A stretch of DNA of 64,000 nt from Sulfitobacter sp. SK012. GTDB taxonomy: Bacteria > Pseudomonadota > Alphaproteobacteria > Rhodobacterales > Rhodobacteraceae. The notes below the pieces were generated by a model, which was not told the DNA's origin, did no database searches, and saw only the letters and a program-made list of their open reading frames with translations. The position numbers were made by a program, and so were the translations under genes. The DNA lies in NCBI RefSeq assembly GCF_003352085.1, contig NZ_CP025804.1:2480001-2544000 (forward strand), written 5' to 3'. This document shows, in pieces, positions 17,626 through 26,668 of this stretch; the stretch's first letter is position 1, and each line of letters opens with the position of its first letter.

Positions 17626-19053
17626 ATGTCTAAAAAGACCCTAAATACGACCAACCTCGAGGCCTTGGGGGCGGCGCAGTTGGCGGCACTCCTTATGGAA
17701 GTCAGCAGCGGCAGTGCTGATATCAAGCGTCGCTTGCGCCTGGAACTCAGCCATAGCTTAGGCCCTTCGGAGCTGGCTCATGATGTGCGTAAGCGGCTGG
17801 CGTCGATCAGCAAATCGACCAGTTTCGTCGGGTGGCGCCGGCGCAAGGGCCTGATCAAAGACCTCAACACACAAGTCGCGATGATCGTCGACAAGATCGC
17901 GCCGGCTGACCCAAGCATCGCCTTTGATCTTTTGTGGCAGTTTATTGAAATTGCCCCGGCGGTATATGACCGGGTTGATGACAGCAAAGGCGATGTAGGT
18001 GGTGTCTTTCGCGCGGCATTTGCGCAATTTGGCACTATTGCCCCAAGCGCGCTTGTTGATCCAAAAGCGCTCGCCGACCGTGTTTGGACCGCGTTGAACG
18101 ACAATGGTTATGGGCAGTGGAACGGCATCATTGGGGTGATGGCACCGGCTCTTGGCAAAGCTGGTTTGGCGCTCCTCAAGGCACATGTGCTTGAACATGC
18201 GGCTAGACCTTTGGACGCGCCCGCCGAAGATCACGAGGCAATCCAGTTTTTGCGCCAACTGCGGGGCGGCAATAGCTATGCGGCTGACCGCAAAGAAAAA
18301 TTCGTCAAACGGTGCCTGCAAGAAATCGCTGCCATCCAAGGCGATACAGATGCTTATATTGCGCAATATTCGGCCAATGACATTGCGCATCCGGATATCG
18401 CTGCTGAAGTTGCATTGCTCTTGCTTGCAGATGATCGGGCTGAGAATGGGTTGAATATATTGCTGGATGCAGACCAAGACACGGATCGTTCAGGGCAAGA
18501 GGCATGGGATGTGGCCTATATCAGCTGCCTTACAGCCCTGGGACGTGATGGCGAGGCGCAAGCGCATCGTTGGGAGTGTTTTGCTGAAACGCTCGATACG
18601 CAGCACTTGCGTGACTACCTAAAACTTCTGCCAGACTTTGAGGATGTCGAAGCGGAGGATCGCGCCAGAAATTACGCCTTTGCATTTCCGCGGTTTTCAG
18701 CAGCTCTGAACTTCTGTGTGAACTGGCCAGATTTGCTCACTGCCGTTCGGCTGGTCGAAACCCGCACAATTGAGATAAACGGCGATCAATACGCTTTGTT
18801 AACAGTGGCGGCCGAGGCCCTGCGCGCCAGACATCCGCGCGCTGCTGTGCTTTTGTGGAGGGCAATGATCGATGACACGCTTGGTCAAAGTCGGTCTTCA
18901 CGGTATGGCCATGCTGCAGAACATCTAGCGGATTGCGCAGCACTCGACGCTCAGATCGAGACCTACGGTACGTATCTTGACCACGATCACTACCTGCAAA
19001 ACTTACAAGCCCAGCACGAGCGCAAAGCATCTTTTTGGGCGAAAGTACGTTAG
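17626..19053 (+). CDS. DUF6880 family protein
   Basis: A 475-residue cytosolic protein of unknown function, matching the DUF6880 family as I remember it: 'SKKTLNTTNLEALGA' at the start, then 'KRRLRLELSHSLG', 'VRKRLASISKS' and 'FDLLWQFIEIAP'. The pattern of helical pairs suggests a repeat scaffold, perhaps TPR- or HEAT-like. No signal peptide, membrane helix or catalytic motif is visible. The ATG at 17626 fits the conserved N-terminus; the frame also offers an ATG at 17599. It stands alone between the IS and a convergent membrane-protein gene. Confidence 0.8.
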   Translation: MSKKTLNTTNLEALGAAQLAALLMEVSSGSADIKRRLRLELSHSLGPSELAHDVRKRLASISKSTSFVGWRRRKGLIKDLNTQVAMIVDKIAPADPSIAFDLLWQFIEIAPAVYDRVDDSKGDVGGVFRAAFAQFGTIAPSALVDPKALADRVWTALNDNGYGQWNGIIGVMAPALGKAGLALLKAHVLEHAARPLDAPAEDHEAIQFLRQLRGGNSYAADRKEKFVKRCLQEIAAIQGDTDAYIAQYSANDIAHPDIAAEVALLLLADDRAENGLNILLDADQDTDRSGQEAWDVAYISCLTALGRDGEAQAHRWECFAETLDTQHLRDYLKLLPDFEDVEAEDRARNYAFAFPRFSAALNFCVNWPDLLTAVRLVETRTIEINGDQYALLTVAAEALRARHPRAAVLLWRAMIDDTLGQSRSSRYGHAAEHLADCAALDAQIETYGTYLDHDHYLQNLQAQHERKASFWAKVR

Positions 19054-19089
19054 CCGTTAGGGTTTTAGGCCCCTCGCCGTCGCCTCGCG

Positions 19090-19734
19090 TTACGCAAAGA
19101 TATTAATAACGTCGTCTTTCGCCGGACGTTGAGGTGGTACCAAGCTGGCAAAACGCTCCATCAATGCATCTTGCTGCTTTGACGGATATGCGGCCAAGAC
19201 AGGTCGTTGAACGGCTTTGGGCAAGCTCCCCAGATTTGCACCGGTCGTCTGTGACGTTGTTACGCGACGTGGTGCTATCTTTTGTCCATTACCCTTCGGT
19301 GCGGCGCTCGTACTCGGACCGCTCTTGACCACGGCTTGTTTGCTGAGCTGTCGTGCCGACAGAGGGCAGTAGCAAGCCAACAGACCGCAAATAAGTACCA
19401 GATCAGCCCAAAAAGCATCTACGGAACCTTGGATGGGAACAATCAAATTTACCTGAATGCTTGATGCAAGGATCACGATGGCAAGAGAAAGAGAAACAAG
19501 CCTCAGGAAGAAACCAAAGAACAACATCAGGGCGCAGAAAGATACGAAGACCTTGCTGACATATAGTGATGTTGGATGAGACAGGAAGCCGCTGAAATAT
19601 GCATTGGCATCAAAGCCGTTAATGAGCCCTAGCCCGATCGCCAATATATATGAAGCCAGCACAATCCTAATGTACTTGAGCGCAATAATATCAACGGTTG
19701 GTGCGTTACGTGAGACCCGATTTCCGGCTGCCAT
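19090..19734 (-). CDS. Four-helix membrane protein, DoxX-like
   Basis: A 214-residue protein with four predicted membrane helices in its first 125 residues (including 'IVLASYILAIGLGLI' and 'LVLICGLLACYCPL') and a hydrophilic, Ser/Thr/Pro/Gln-rich C-terminal tail. The helix layout resembles DoxX-like proteins, but no clear signature is present and the function is unknown. AGGAGG lies two bases before the first ATG (19740) and eight bases before the second (19734), so the second start is preferred. Confidence 0.6.
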   Translation of the reverse strand: MAAGNRVSRNAPTVDIIALKYIRIVLASYILAIGLGLINGFDANAYFSGFLSHPTSLYVSKVFVSFCALMLFFGFFLRLVSLSLAIVILASSIQVNLIVPIQGSVDAFWADLVLICGLLACYCPLSARQLSKQAVVKSGPSTSAAPKGNGQKIAPRRVTTSQTTGANLGSLPKAVQRPVLAAYPSKQQDALMERFASLVPPQRPAKDDVINIFA

Positions 19735-20115
19735 GGTCATATCCTCCTAAAGATGAGCGTCGTTTCAACTTTAAGGGGAACCAAAGCAATTTCATGCGCA
19801 AATTTAGCTGAGAATTCGTTAAGATCATGTTTTTTCTGTGAATTACTGCTCCAGACCGACCTAATTTGCCGAGATGAACGATATTGGTTCAAGGATGCAT
19901 TCAATCACTGATTGAACGGTTAATATCCTGTTAGTGTTCCAGAGGTAAAAACCCTCCTGAACCCTAACCCTGTTCTAGCCCGCAAACGCTCGGGTTAAAA
20001 CGGATTTTCGCTGGCATATAGGACTGGTCTTTTTTCACCCCTGGGATGCAAGACGGTAAAGATTGGGCGTGCCGATAAGAGTAACGCCAAAAGACGCTGA
20101 TCCACAGAGCATTTG
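19735..20115. other. Intergenic region between membrane protein and BKACE genes
   Basis: About 380 bp without a convincing gene. It holds the promoter of the membrane-protein gene next to its AGGAGG site and the 3' end of the BKACE transcript. A small inverted pair (CCCG near 19979, CGGG near 19991) is too short to call a terminator. Confidence 0.5.
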
Positions 20116-21048
20116 TCAGAAATTCACCCGATCTCCGCCCTTAAGGTCGAGGATCTCTCGGGCCTCGTCGGGAGTTGCGACCGCACAACCTAAATCCTCA
20201 ACGATGCGTCTGATCTTTGCGACTTGCTGCGCGTTGCTTTCGGCCAACTGCCCTCGCCTTATCAGCAGGCTGTCTTCAAGCCCGACCCGGACGTTGCCCC
20301 CCATTTGGGATGCCGTTGTCGCCAAACCCATTTGCGCACCACCTGCCCCCAACACCGACCACCGGTAGTCTTCGCCAAACAGCCGGTCCGCAGTGCGCTT
20401 CATAAAGATCAGGTTGTCAATTTCAGGACCAATGCCACCTAGAATGCCAAAAATGAACTGGATAAATATCGGTGCCTTGAACAGCCCGATATCCATGCAA
20501 AATTTCAGATTATACAAATGCCCTACATCATAACATTCATGTTCGAATTTGATGTCATGAGGGGCCAAGGTTTCCGCGGCCTCCTTGATGTCGCGGAAGG
20601 TGTTGCGAAAAATATTGCCGTCTGAACCCGCGACATAGTCCTCCTCCCAATCAAATTTCCAGTCTTTGTGTCGACCCGCCAGAGGATGAAACGAAAAGTT
20701 CATCGATCCCATGTTCATCGAACACATTTCTGGGCTGAAAGTCTTGGCAGGCGTAATCCGGTCCTGGATCGACAGGGTCAGTGACCCACCTGTCGAGATG
20801 TTCACAACAGCATCGGTGGCTTGTTTGATCCGAGGCAGAAATGGAGCGAAATCATCGGGGTTCACGGAAGGTGCACCCGTCTCATTGTCGCGCGCATGAA
20901 GATGCAAGATCGAGGCCCCTGCTTCGGCGGCGTCAATCGCCTGGCGCGCGATATCATCATAGGTGTAGGGCAACGCATCTGACATTGTGGGCGTGTGAAT
21001 TGCACCTGTTACAGCGCAGGTGATGATGGTTTTCTGCTGTTTGGCCAT
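20116..21048 (-). CDS. Beta-keto acid cleavage enzyme (BKACE, DUF849)
   Basis: A 310-residue TIM-barrel Zn enzyme. The family condenses a beta-keto acid with acetyl-CoA and releases acetoacetate plus a new acyl-CoA. Motifs seen are 'ITCAVTGAIHTP' near the N-terminus, the Zn pair H49/H51 in 'ILHLHARD', 'NISTGGS' and the late Glu of 'GLEDSLLI'. Substrates vary widely within the family. Its start shares one base with the stop of the Liv permease gene, so it is the last gene of the transport operon. The transporter cargo is probably degraded to a beta-keto acid; which one is not known. Confidence 0.9.
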   Translation of the reverse strand: MAKQQKTIITCAVTGAIHTPTMSDALPYTYDDIARQAIDAAEAGASILHLHARDNETGAPSVNPDDFAPFLPRIKQATDAVVNISTGGSLTLSIQDRITPAKTFSPEMCSMNMGSMNFSFHPLAGRHKDWKFDWEEDYVAGSDGNIFRNTFRDIKEAAETLAPHDIKFEHECYDVGHLYNLKFCMDIGLFKAPIFIQFIFGILGGIGPEIDNLIFMKRTADRLFGEDYRWSVLGAGGAQMGLATTASQMGGNVRVGLEDSLLIRRGQLAESNAQQVAKIRRIVEDLGCAVATPDEAREILDLKGGDRVNF

Positions 21049-22064
21049 TACTGGGCTCCTGTGTCGTCGTTCTCAAATCGAACGCGGTAACTGAGGGGGA
21101 AAAGCTCAAGATCGAAACGGGCGCGGATCAGGCCCCAGATGCCCTTGGGCGCCTTGAGCATGATCACAATCGCAACAACGCCCAATACCACCAAATAGAC
21201 CGATCCAAGATCGGCAAGTGTTTCGCGCAAAGCAAAGAACACCAGCGTGCCAATGATTGGCCCTTCCAGGGTTCCGATGCCGCCGATCACAACGATAAAG
21301 ATGACGAATGCAGTCCAATCATTGACTGAAAATGCAGCGTCCGGTGATATCCGCAGTTTTTGCAAAAAGATCAGTGCGCCAACCATCGAGGTCAATGCGG
21401 CGGTCACAATATACACCACGAACTTGGTGCGCCAAATGTCGATGCCCAGCGATCCCGCCGCCAGCTCATTGTCGCGAATCGCCGTCAGGGCAAGGCCTTG
21501 GCGCGACCGCAAAAATAGGTAGACCGCAGCAATCACCACAACGACAATACCAAGGGCTAACCAATAAGTTAGGGCTTCGCGCGCGGCGCGGCCATCGGCC
21601 ATGGACCGTACAATCCCTACCGGAAGCGAAGACCCTGAGCCGCCTCCCAAGGCCGATATCTGTGCAAAGGACAGGCGAAATACTTCGGCCATGACCCATG
21701 TGCCAATCGCGAAATAGGCGCCGCGCAGGCGAAAAATCAACACCGCGACAGGGACAGCGATCAGGCCGCCCAGCACCGCAGCCCCGGCGATGGCAACAAT
21801 GGGGGACAGACCTGCAAAGATGGTCAGGGCAAAAAGCATATATCCGCCAAATCCGACAAAGGCCTGCTGCCCCACGGACACGAGCCCTGCGTAACCCGCC
21901 ATAAGGTTCCACAAGCTGGCAAGCGCCAGATAAAGGAATATTTCGCTGAGAAGCCGCATGTCAGCGCGGCCCGCCCAATATGGTGCTGCGGCCAGGCCAA
22001 TCAGGCAGATTAGCCCTATCACCGCGGCGGCGCGTGCCGCTGTAGACGTCCGAGTAACTCTCAT
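21048..22064 (-). CDS. livM: Liv-type ABC transporter permease (LivM)
   Basis: A 338-residue inner-membrane permease of the branched-chain amino acid class with about nine hydrophobic segments and the LivM motifs 'YAGLVSVGQQAFVGFGGY' and 'TAIRDNELAAGSLGID' (the loop that meets the ATPases). In such clusters the transporter often carries aromatic or other organic acids rather than amino acids. The start at 22064 overlaps the LivH stop as ATGA; a longer frame to 22214 lies inside livH and is not used. Confidence 0.92.
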   Translation of the reverse strand: MRVTRTSTAARAAAVIGLICLIGLAAAPYWAGRADMRLLSEIFLYLALASLWNLMAGYAGLVSVGQQAFVGFGGYMLFALTIFAGLSPIVAIAGAAVLGGLIAVPVAVLIFRLRGAYFAIGTWVMAEVFRLSFAQISALGGGSGSSLPVGIVRSMADGRAAREALTYWLALGIVVVVIAAVYLFLRSRQGLALTAIRDNELAAGSLGIDIWRTKFVVYIVTAALTSMVGALIFLQKLRISPDAAFSVNDWTAFVIFIVVIGGIGTLEGPIIGTLVFFALRETLADLGSVYLVVLGVVAIVIMLKAPKGIWGLIRARFDLELFPLSYRVRFENDDTGAQ

Positions 22065-22924
22065 CCGCTCACCCTCGGGAAAAGGCCTTGCGGCCGTACT
22101 GCCAATACAATCAAGAACGCGACATGACCGGCGAGGATCTGATACCCGGGGTCGATCTTGGCCCCGAGTGTCTGGGCCACACCAAGGATAATGCCACCCG
22201 CCAGAGTTCCCCAAAGGTTTCCAAGCCCGCCGATGATCACGGCCTCAAACCCAAATATCAGCCTGCCCGCACCTGCGGAGGGGTCAAAACTGGTTCTGAT
22301 GCCCAAAAAGATGCCGGCAATGGCCGTCACCGCCAGCGCCAACCCCATGGCGAGGCCAAAGATATGCCGCCGGTTCAGGCCCATCAATTGCGCAATTTCC
22401 TGATTGTCGGAAACGGCACGAAAAGCACGCCCCAACGCGGTGTTGTAAAACATCCATTGCAAGCCAGCGATCACGACAACGGCAGTGGCAAGCGTCAGCA
22501 ACGGCAACACGCCTAATTGCAAACCGCCCACCGCGACGCTGGCGGTTTCAATGCTGCCTGCGTTCATCTTTTGCGGATCGGCGGTAAATCCTTGGAGCAA
22601 AGCGTTCTGGATGATCACGGACAGCCCGAATGTGACTAACAACGGCGGCAGCAGATCGTCACCAAGCGTTTGGTTCAGAATGCCGCGTTGTAGCACGTAG
22701 CCGAGCAGCGCCATCACCGGCAAGGCGACAATCAGGGCAAGCAGCGGGTGCATGCCCGTCGCCGTCACTACAACCAATCCCAAATACGATGCCAATACGA
22801 TCAGATCACCATGCGCGATATTCACCAGCCGCATGATCCCAAAAATGAGCGACAACCCAGCAGCAAATAATGCATATAAACCGCCCAGCAACGTGCCTTG
22901 GACGAATGCGTTTACCCAATCCAT
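22061..22924 (-). CDS. livH: Liv-type ABC transporter permease (LivH)
   Basis: A 287-residue inner-membrane permease. 'GLYALFAAGLSLIFGIMRLV' and 'NIAHGDL' at the front are the LivH signature, and 'AVSDNQEIAQLMGLN' is the coupling loop to LivG/LivF. About eight helices are expected. Its start shares one base with the end of livF and its stop overlaps livM by 4 bp, so both permeases should be made in equal amounts. Confidence 0.93.
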   Translation of the reverse strand: MDWVNAFVQGTLLGGLYALFAAGLSLIFGIMRLVNIAHGDLIVLASYLGLVVVTATGMHPLLALIVALPVMALLGYVLQRGILNQTLGDDLLPPLLVTFGLSVIIQNALLQGFTADPQKMNAGSIETASVAVGGLQLGVLPLLTLATAVVVIAGLQWMFYNTALGRAFRAVSDNQEIAQLMGLNRRHIFGLAMGLALAVTAIAGIFLGIRTSFDPSAGAGRLIFGFEAVIIGGLGNLWGTLAGGIILGVAQTLGAKIDPGYQILAGHVAFLIVLAVRPQGLFPRVSG

Positions 22925-23631
22925 TATACCACCCCAAAGTAGGCAGCGCTGATTTGCTCGCGGCTGACACTATTAGACGCGCCCTCAAGGGCAATGCGCC
23001 CCTCTTGAAGGCAATAGAGACGATCAGACACAGACAAGGCTTTGCTGATGTCTTGCTCAACAATCATCGCGGACATTCCGGTGCCAACAATGCCCGGCAA
23101 GGCTTCGTAAATCGATTTGATGATCACCGGTGCCAAGCCAAGGCTGATCTCGTCAAACAAAATGAGATCGGGGTTCGCCATGAGTGCCCGTCCGATCGCA
23201 ACCATTTGTTGTTGCCCGCCTGAGAGCGCGGTGGAAGGTGCGGCGCGGCGTTCTTTGAGGACTGGAAACAGGTTGAACACCTCATTCAGCGACCAAGGCC
23301 CTTTGCGCCTCATGCGTCCGCCAATCAAGAGGTTCTCTTCGACTGATAATGACGGGAAAAGCTGTCGCCCCTCTGGCACCAACGCAATCCCGAACGTGGC
23401 CACTTCATCAGCCCGTAGCGCACCAATAGATTTATTTCGGTAGGTAATTTGTTCCGCCTCATTGCGCATCAACCCTGAGATTGAGCGCATCAGCGTCGTT
23501 TTCCCGGCACCATTGGCCCCGATGATGGCCAGCACTTCACCTTCTGCCAGCGTGATATCCACATCATAGAGCGCCTGAAAATCACCATAGTAGGAATTCA
23601 ACGCACGAATGTTCAAAATCGGATCAAGCAT
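22924..23631 (-). CDS. livF: Liv-type ABC transporter ATPase (LivF)
   Basis: A 235-residue ABC ATPase with Walker A 'IGANGAGKTTLMRS', the Q-loop region, signature 'ALSGGQQQMVAIGRAL', Walker B 'LILFDEIS' and the D-loop 'LGLAP', all complete. It pairs with LivG on the cytoplasmic face. The ATG at 23631 overlaps the livG stop by 8 bp; a TTG at 23640 is less likely. Confidence 0.93.
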   Translation of the reverse strand: MLDPILNIRALNSYYGDFQALYDVDITLAEGEVLAIIGANGAGKTTLMRSISGLMRNEAEQITYRNKSIGALRADEVATFGIALVPEGRQLFPSLSVEENLLIGGRMRRKGPWSLNEVFNLFPVLKERRAAPSTALSGGQQQMVAIGRALMANPDLILFDEISLGLAPVIIKSIYEALPGIVGTGMSAMIVEQDISKALSVSDRLYCLQEGRIALEGASNSVSREQISAAYFGVV

Positions 23632-24352
23632 CGATTTCAATCCCCAGATAGATTTCCTGAACCTCTGGGCTTGCCATGATCATTGCCGGGTCTCCCTCGG
23701 CGATCTTCTCACCAAAATCGATCACTATCAGGCGGTCAACTACGGCCAAAAGTGCGTGCACCACATGTTCGATCCAAATGATCGAAACACCCGATGCATG
23801 AATGTCTTTTATCGTCTGGATCAGGCTCACACATTCCGCCTCGGTCAGCCCACCTGCGATTTCGTCCAACATCAGCAGTTTTGGGTTGGCACAGAGCGCG
23901 CGGGTCAATTCCAACCGTTTGCGGTCCAACAGCGTCAAGCTGCCAGCCCTTTTGTTCGCTTTGCTCAAGAGGCCAGTTTGATCCAACACGGCAAGGCATT
24001 TTTCTTCGGCTGCCCGCCCCTTTAGGCCTGCGGCTTGGGTCGCGGCGATCATCGCATTCTCAAATACGCTGAGGCCCGAAAATGGCTGTGGCACCTGAAA
24101 ACTACGTGCCATTCCAGCGCGGCACCGCTTTGCTGCTGAATGCCGGGTGAAATCCTCTCCCTGAAAAATGATACGCCCACTGTCTGAGGGCAGCGTGCCC
24201 GTGATGAGGTTAAACATCGTCGTCTTGCCAGCCCCATTGGGGCCGATAATGCCAAGCGCCTCACCAGGAGCGAGATCATAGCTTAACCCATCAGCGACGG
24301 TGATCGCACCAAAGCTTTTGGACAGGCCTTCGAGTTGCAGAATTGGTGTCAT
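23624..24352 (-). CDS. livG: Liv-type ABC transporter ATPase (LivG)
   Basis: A 242-residue ABC ATPase: Walker A 'IGPNGAGKTTMFNL', 'VPQPFSGLSVFENAM', and Walker B 'LLMLDEIAGGL' with the catalytic Glu. The usual LSGGQ signature reads 'LTLLDRKRLELTRAL', as is normal for LivG. It is the first gene of livG-livF-livH-livM-BKACE and lies 58 bp after the substrate-binding protein gene, with a stem-loop between them. Confidence 0.92.
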   Translation of the reverse strand: MTPILQLEGLSKSFGAITVADGLSYDLAPGEALGIIGPNGAGKTTMFNLITGTLPSDSGRIIFQGEDFTRHSAAKRCRAGMARSFQVPQPFSGLSVFENAMIAATQAAGLKGRAAEEKCLAVLDQTGLLSKANKRAGSLTLLDRKRLELTRALCANPKLLMLDEIAGGLTEAECVSLIQTIKDIHASGVSIIWIEHVVHALLAVVDRLIVIDFGEKIAEGDPAMIMASPEVQEIYLGIEIDA

Positions 24353-24372
24353 AAGACCTCACGGAAACGCAG

Positions 24373-24400
24373 GCTGCACCCAATAAAACATGGGTGCAGC
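24373..24400 (-). promoter_or_regulatory. Stem-loop between binding-protein gene and livG
   Basis: A perfect 10-bp inverted repeat (24373-24382 and 24391-24400) with an 8-nt loop, in the 58 bp between the two genes. No T-run follows on the minus strand, so it resembles an mRNA-stabilising or partially attenuating hairpin rather than a full terminator. Confidence 0.7.
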
Positions 24401-24410
24401 ACCGTGTTGA

Positions 24411-25697
24411 TTAGTTCAACAGCTTCAACTCACCCGTCAAAGGAATGTCGGGCTGCTGAGCATTCGCCACGATCTTGAGGTCCAGGGTGTCGCCGTCACG
24501 CTGCCATTGCCCGCCAACCAGAGGTGTCTTTGTGACATTGGGAACTGGCCCGTTAGACCAGTTCACATTGCCCACAATCGTATCGAGATTAGTCGCAGCA
24601 ATCGCAGCCGTGATCGCTTGTGGATCCTCAAGGTCCTCCGCACGGCTGATGACATCTGCGGCCACTTCAAACAGCGCATGTTTGAACCCGATTGGCTGGG
24701 TCCATGGACGACCCGTGGCGGCGGTGTACCCGTCCGCGAGATCCTTTGCAGAAGCCTGCGTCAATGATGAGTTGAACGGATGGTTCGGCGACCACCACAC
24801 TTCTGAAGTTAGCCCGTCGCCGCGCTCTCCAAGGCTTTCTACAACCGACGGGAACAAAATGGCTTTGCCGATTGTCGCGACCTTGGGGTTGAACCCTTGC
24901 TGTGCGGCCTGCGCCCAGAATGTTGCGAAGTCTGGCGGGATCATAACGCCTGTCACGATCTCGCAACCTGCATCACGGAACGCCGCAATCTGGTTCGAGA
25001 AATCATCTGATAAAGGTTGGTAGCGGCCCGGATCGATCAGCTCATAGCCCGCAGCACCCAATGCCGACGGCAGACCCAGTTTGGCATCGCCCCAAGCGTT
25101 GCCATCTGCATCGTTTGGAAACAGACCACCGACTTTCTTGGCCACACCGCTTTGGCCCCACATGTCGAGGAAGACGCCAATTACGTCCTCAAGACCCCAG
25201 AAAAAGTGGTACGTGCTTTGGAACCCTTCAGCAGGGTTGCCACCACGGCCAAAGAAATAAGGCTGCCACGGCGCATCGGTGGTGATGCAGGGCACCTCGT
25301 TGATTTCGCACTGATCGGCGACCGGGTTGGTCGTGTCAGGGGTTGCTGCGGCCAACATGATGTCGACTTCTTCGCCCAAGATCAGATCGGCGGCAACCTC
25401 GGCTGCGCGGTTGGGGTTGGATTGGCTGTCGCGGTAGTGGATCTCGACGTTCCAGTCAGATCCGTTGTTTTGCAGGCCACCCGCAAAGGTCTTTTTGATG
25501 TTTTCGATGATGTAATCATCGGCCTCAGCGAAACCTGCGAGCGGGCCGGTCTTTGGGCTCACGAAGCCAAGCTTCAACGTCTTACTCTGAGCATAAGCGC
25601 GCGTGCCGGTCAGGATGGCGGGCGCTGCAACGGTTGCCGCAGTACCGGCCAAAAACGTGCGCCGGGTTGGCATCATAAGTGTGGATTTGCGTTTCAT
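24411..25697 (-). CDS. Periplasmic substrate-binding protein, Tat-exported (LivK-like)
   Basis: A 428-residue Peripla_BP_6-type binding protein. The signal peptide has a twin-arginine motif at 11-16 ('TRRTFL'), a hydrophobic core ('AGTAATVAAPAIL') and an 'AYAQS' cleavage site, so it is exported folded by Tat. The mature part starts 'KTLKLGFVSPKTGPLAGF', typical of LivK relatives that bind aromatic or organic acids. GGGAGG lies nine bases before the ATG. The following hairpin probably lets it be made in excess over the membrane parts. Confidence 0.92.
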   Translation of the reverse strand: MKRKSTLMMPTRRTFLAGTAATVAAPAILTGTRAYAQSKTLKLGFVSPKTGPLAGFAEADDYIIENIKKTFAGGLQNNGSDWNVEIHYRDSQSNPNRAAEVAADLILGEEVDIMLAAATPDTTNPVADQCEINEVPCITTDAPWQPYFFGRGGNPAEGFQSTYHFFWGLEDVIGVFLDMWGQSGVAKKVGGLFPNDADGNAWGDAKLGLPSALGAAGYELIDPGRYQPLSDDFSNQIAAFRDAGCEIVTGVMIPPDFATFWAQAAQQGFNPKVATIGKAILFPSVVESLGERGDGLTSEVWWSPNHPFNSSLTQASAKDLADGYTAATGRPWTQPIGFKHALFEVAADVISRAEDLEDPQAITAAIAATNLDTIVGNVNWSNGPVPNVTKTPLVGGQWQRDGDTLDLKIVANAQQPDIPLTGELKLLN

Positions 25698-25741
25698 GTT
25701 TTTCCTCCCAGAAATGCCCGTATTTTCGGGCTTTGATGTGC

Positions 25742-26668
25742 CTATTTTGGCAAAATTGTTTCAAGTTTTCTCAAGTGATCAGCAACCCGTGCTTTGGTCG
25801 CGTCTAAGTCACCCTCTTTCCATTCCCGCAGGCCGCGCCCCGCAGCCATGCCGGTGCGCCCCTCGTTCAAAAGCTCTTGAAGGTGCGGTGAAGGTTCGGG
25901 GCTGGTTTCCAGATCGAACAAGACCTGTTTGTGAATGTCCTGCGTCAGCTCAAGCCCAACCAAGTCGGCGTTTTCAAGCGGGCCAAGAACAGCCAACCGT
26001 CGGCCAAAACTGGCTTTGACCACATCATCGACGGCTTGCGCCGAGCAAATACCGTTTTCAACTAGGCTGATTGCTTCGCGCCAGAGCGCATGTTGCAAGC
26101 GGTTGCCTATGAAACCCGGAACATCCTTTTCAACCATCACAGGGGTCTTGCCCGCCTGCCCTAGCAGATCATGCATCTGCTGCGCTGTATCCGGGTCAGT
26201 CCACTGAGTTTTGACGACCTCAACCAGCGGGATCATATGAGGCGGGTTCCACCAATGCGTACCAAGCGCACGGTGGCGCGTCTTGAGGTTGCCCATGATC
26301 TTGCTGATTTGGATGACCGATGTATTTGACGCCAAAATGGCATCTGCGGGCGCGTGTTCTTCGAGTTGCGAAAAAATGCTCTGCTTGAGCTCAAGCTTTT
26401 CTGGCGCGGCCTCAAAAACAACGGAAGCATCTGTTACCGCGTCCGGCAAATCGGAAAACAGGGCAATCCGTGCAACGCTTTGCTCGATCTCGCTAGATTG
26501 CGCGCCGAGCAATTCGAGGCTTTGCGTGATGCGCGCCTTGGCCGTGGCAAGCACGTCTTTGGTCGGATCAGTCAGGTTTACCTGGTGACCGGCACGCGCA
26601 AACGTCAATGCAATGCCGTGGCCCATGAGGCCTGCACCAATCACTGCGATGGGACGCTGGCTGCTCAT
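25742..26668 (-). CDS. 3-hydroxyacyl-CoA dehydrogenase-like NAD enzyme
   Basis: A 308-residue Rossmann enzyme: 'IAVIGAGLMGHGIALTFARAG' binds NAD, 'ASNTSVIQIS' and 'GTHWWNPPHMIPLVEVV' carry the catalytic Ser and His region of the 3HCDH family. Relatives oxidise 3-hydroxyacyl-CoAs, L-carnitine or L-gulonate, so the substrate is open. Making a beta-keto acid would fit the BKACE at the end of the cluster. It overlaps the SDR gene by 4 bp (ATGA) and precedes the binding-protein gene by 44 bp. Confidence 0.85.
   Translation of the reverse strand: MSSQRPIAVIGAGLMGHGIALTFARAGHQVNLTDPTKDVLATAKARITQSLELLGAQSSEIEQSVARIALFSDLPDAVTDASVVFEAAPEKLELKQSIFSQLEEHAPADAILASNTSVIQISKIMGNLKTRHRALGTHWWNPPHMIPLVEVVKTQWTDPDTAQQMHDLLGQAGKTPVMVEKDVPGFIGNRLQHALWREAISLVENGICSAQAVDDVVKASFGRRLAVLGPLENADLVGLELTQDIHKQVLFDLETSPEPSPHLQELLNEGRTGMAAGRGLREWKEGDLDATKARVADHLRKLETILPK

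Noticed and set aside
17758..18477. A 239-codon minus-strand frame
   Set aside because: It is antisense to the DUF6880 gene and has no family resemblance.
20116..26668. Reading the 3HCDH and BKACE genes as an L-carnitine degradation pathway
   Set aside because: The pairing exists in carnitine users, but the dehydrogenase lacks clear carnitine-type agreement, and the surrounding cyclase, cupin, SDR and dioxygenase genes point to an aromatic or heterocyclic substrate.
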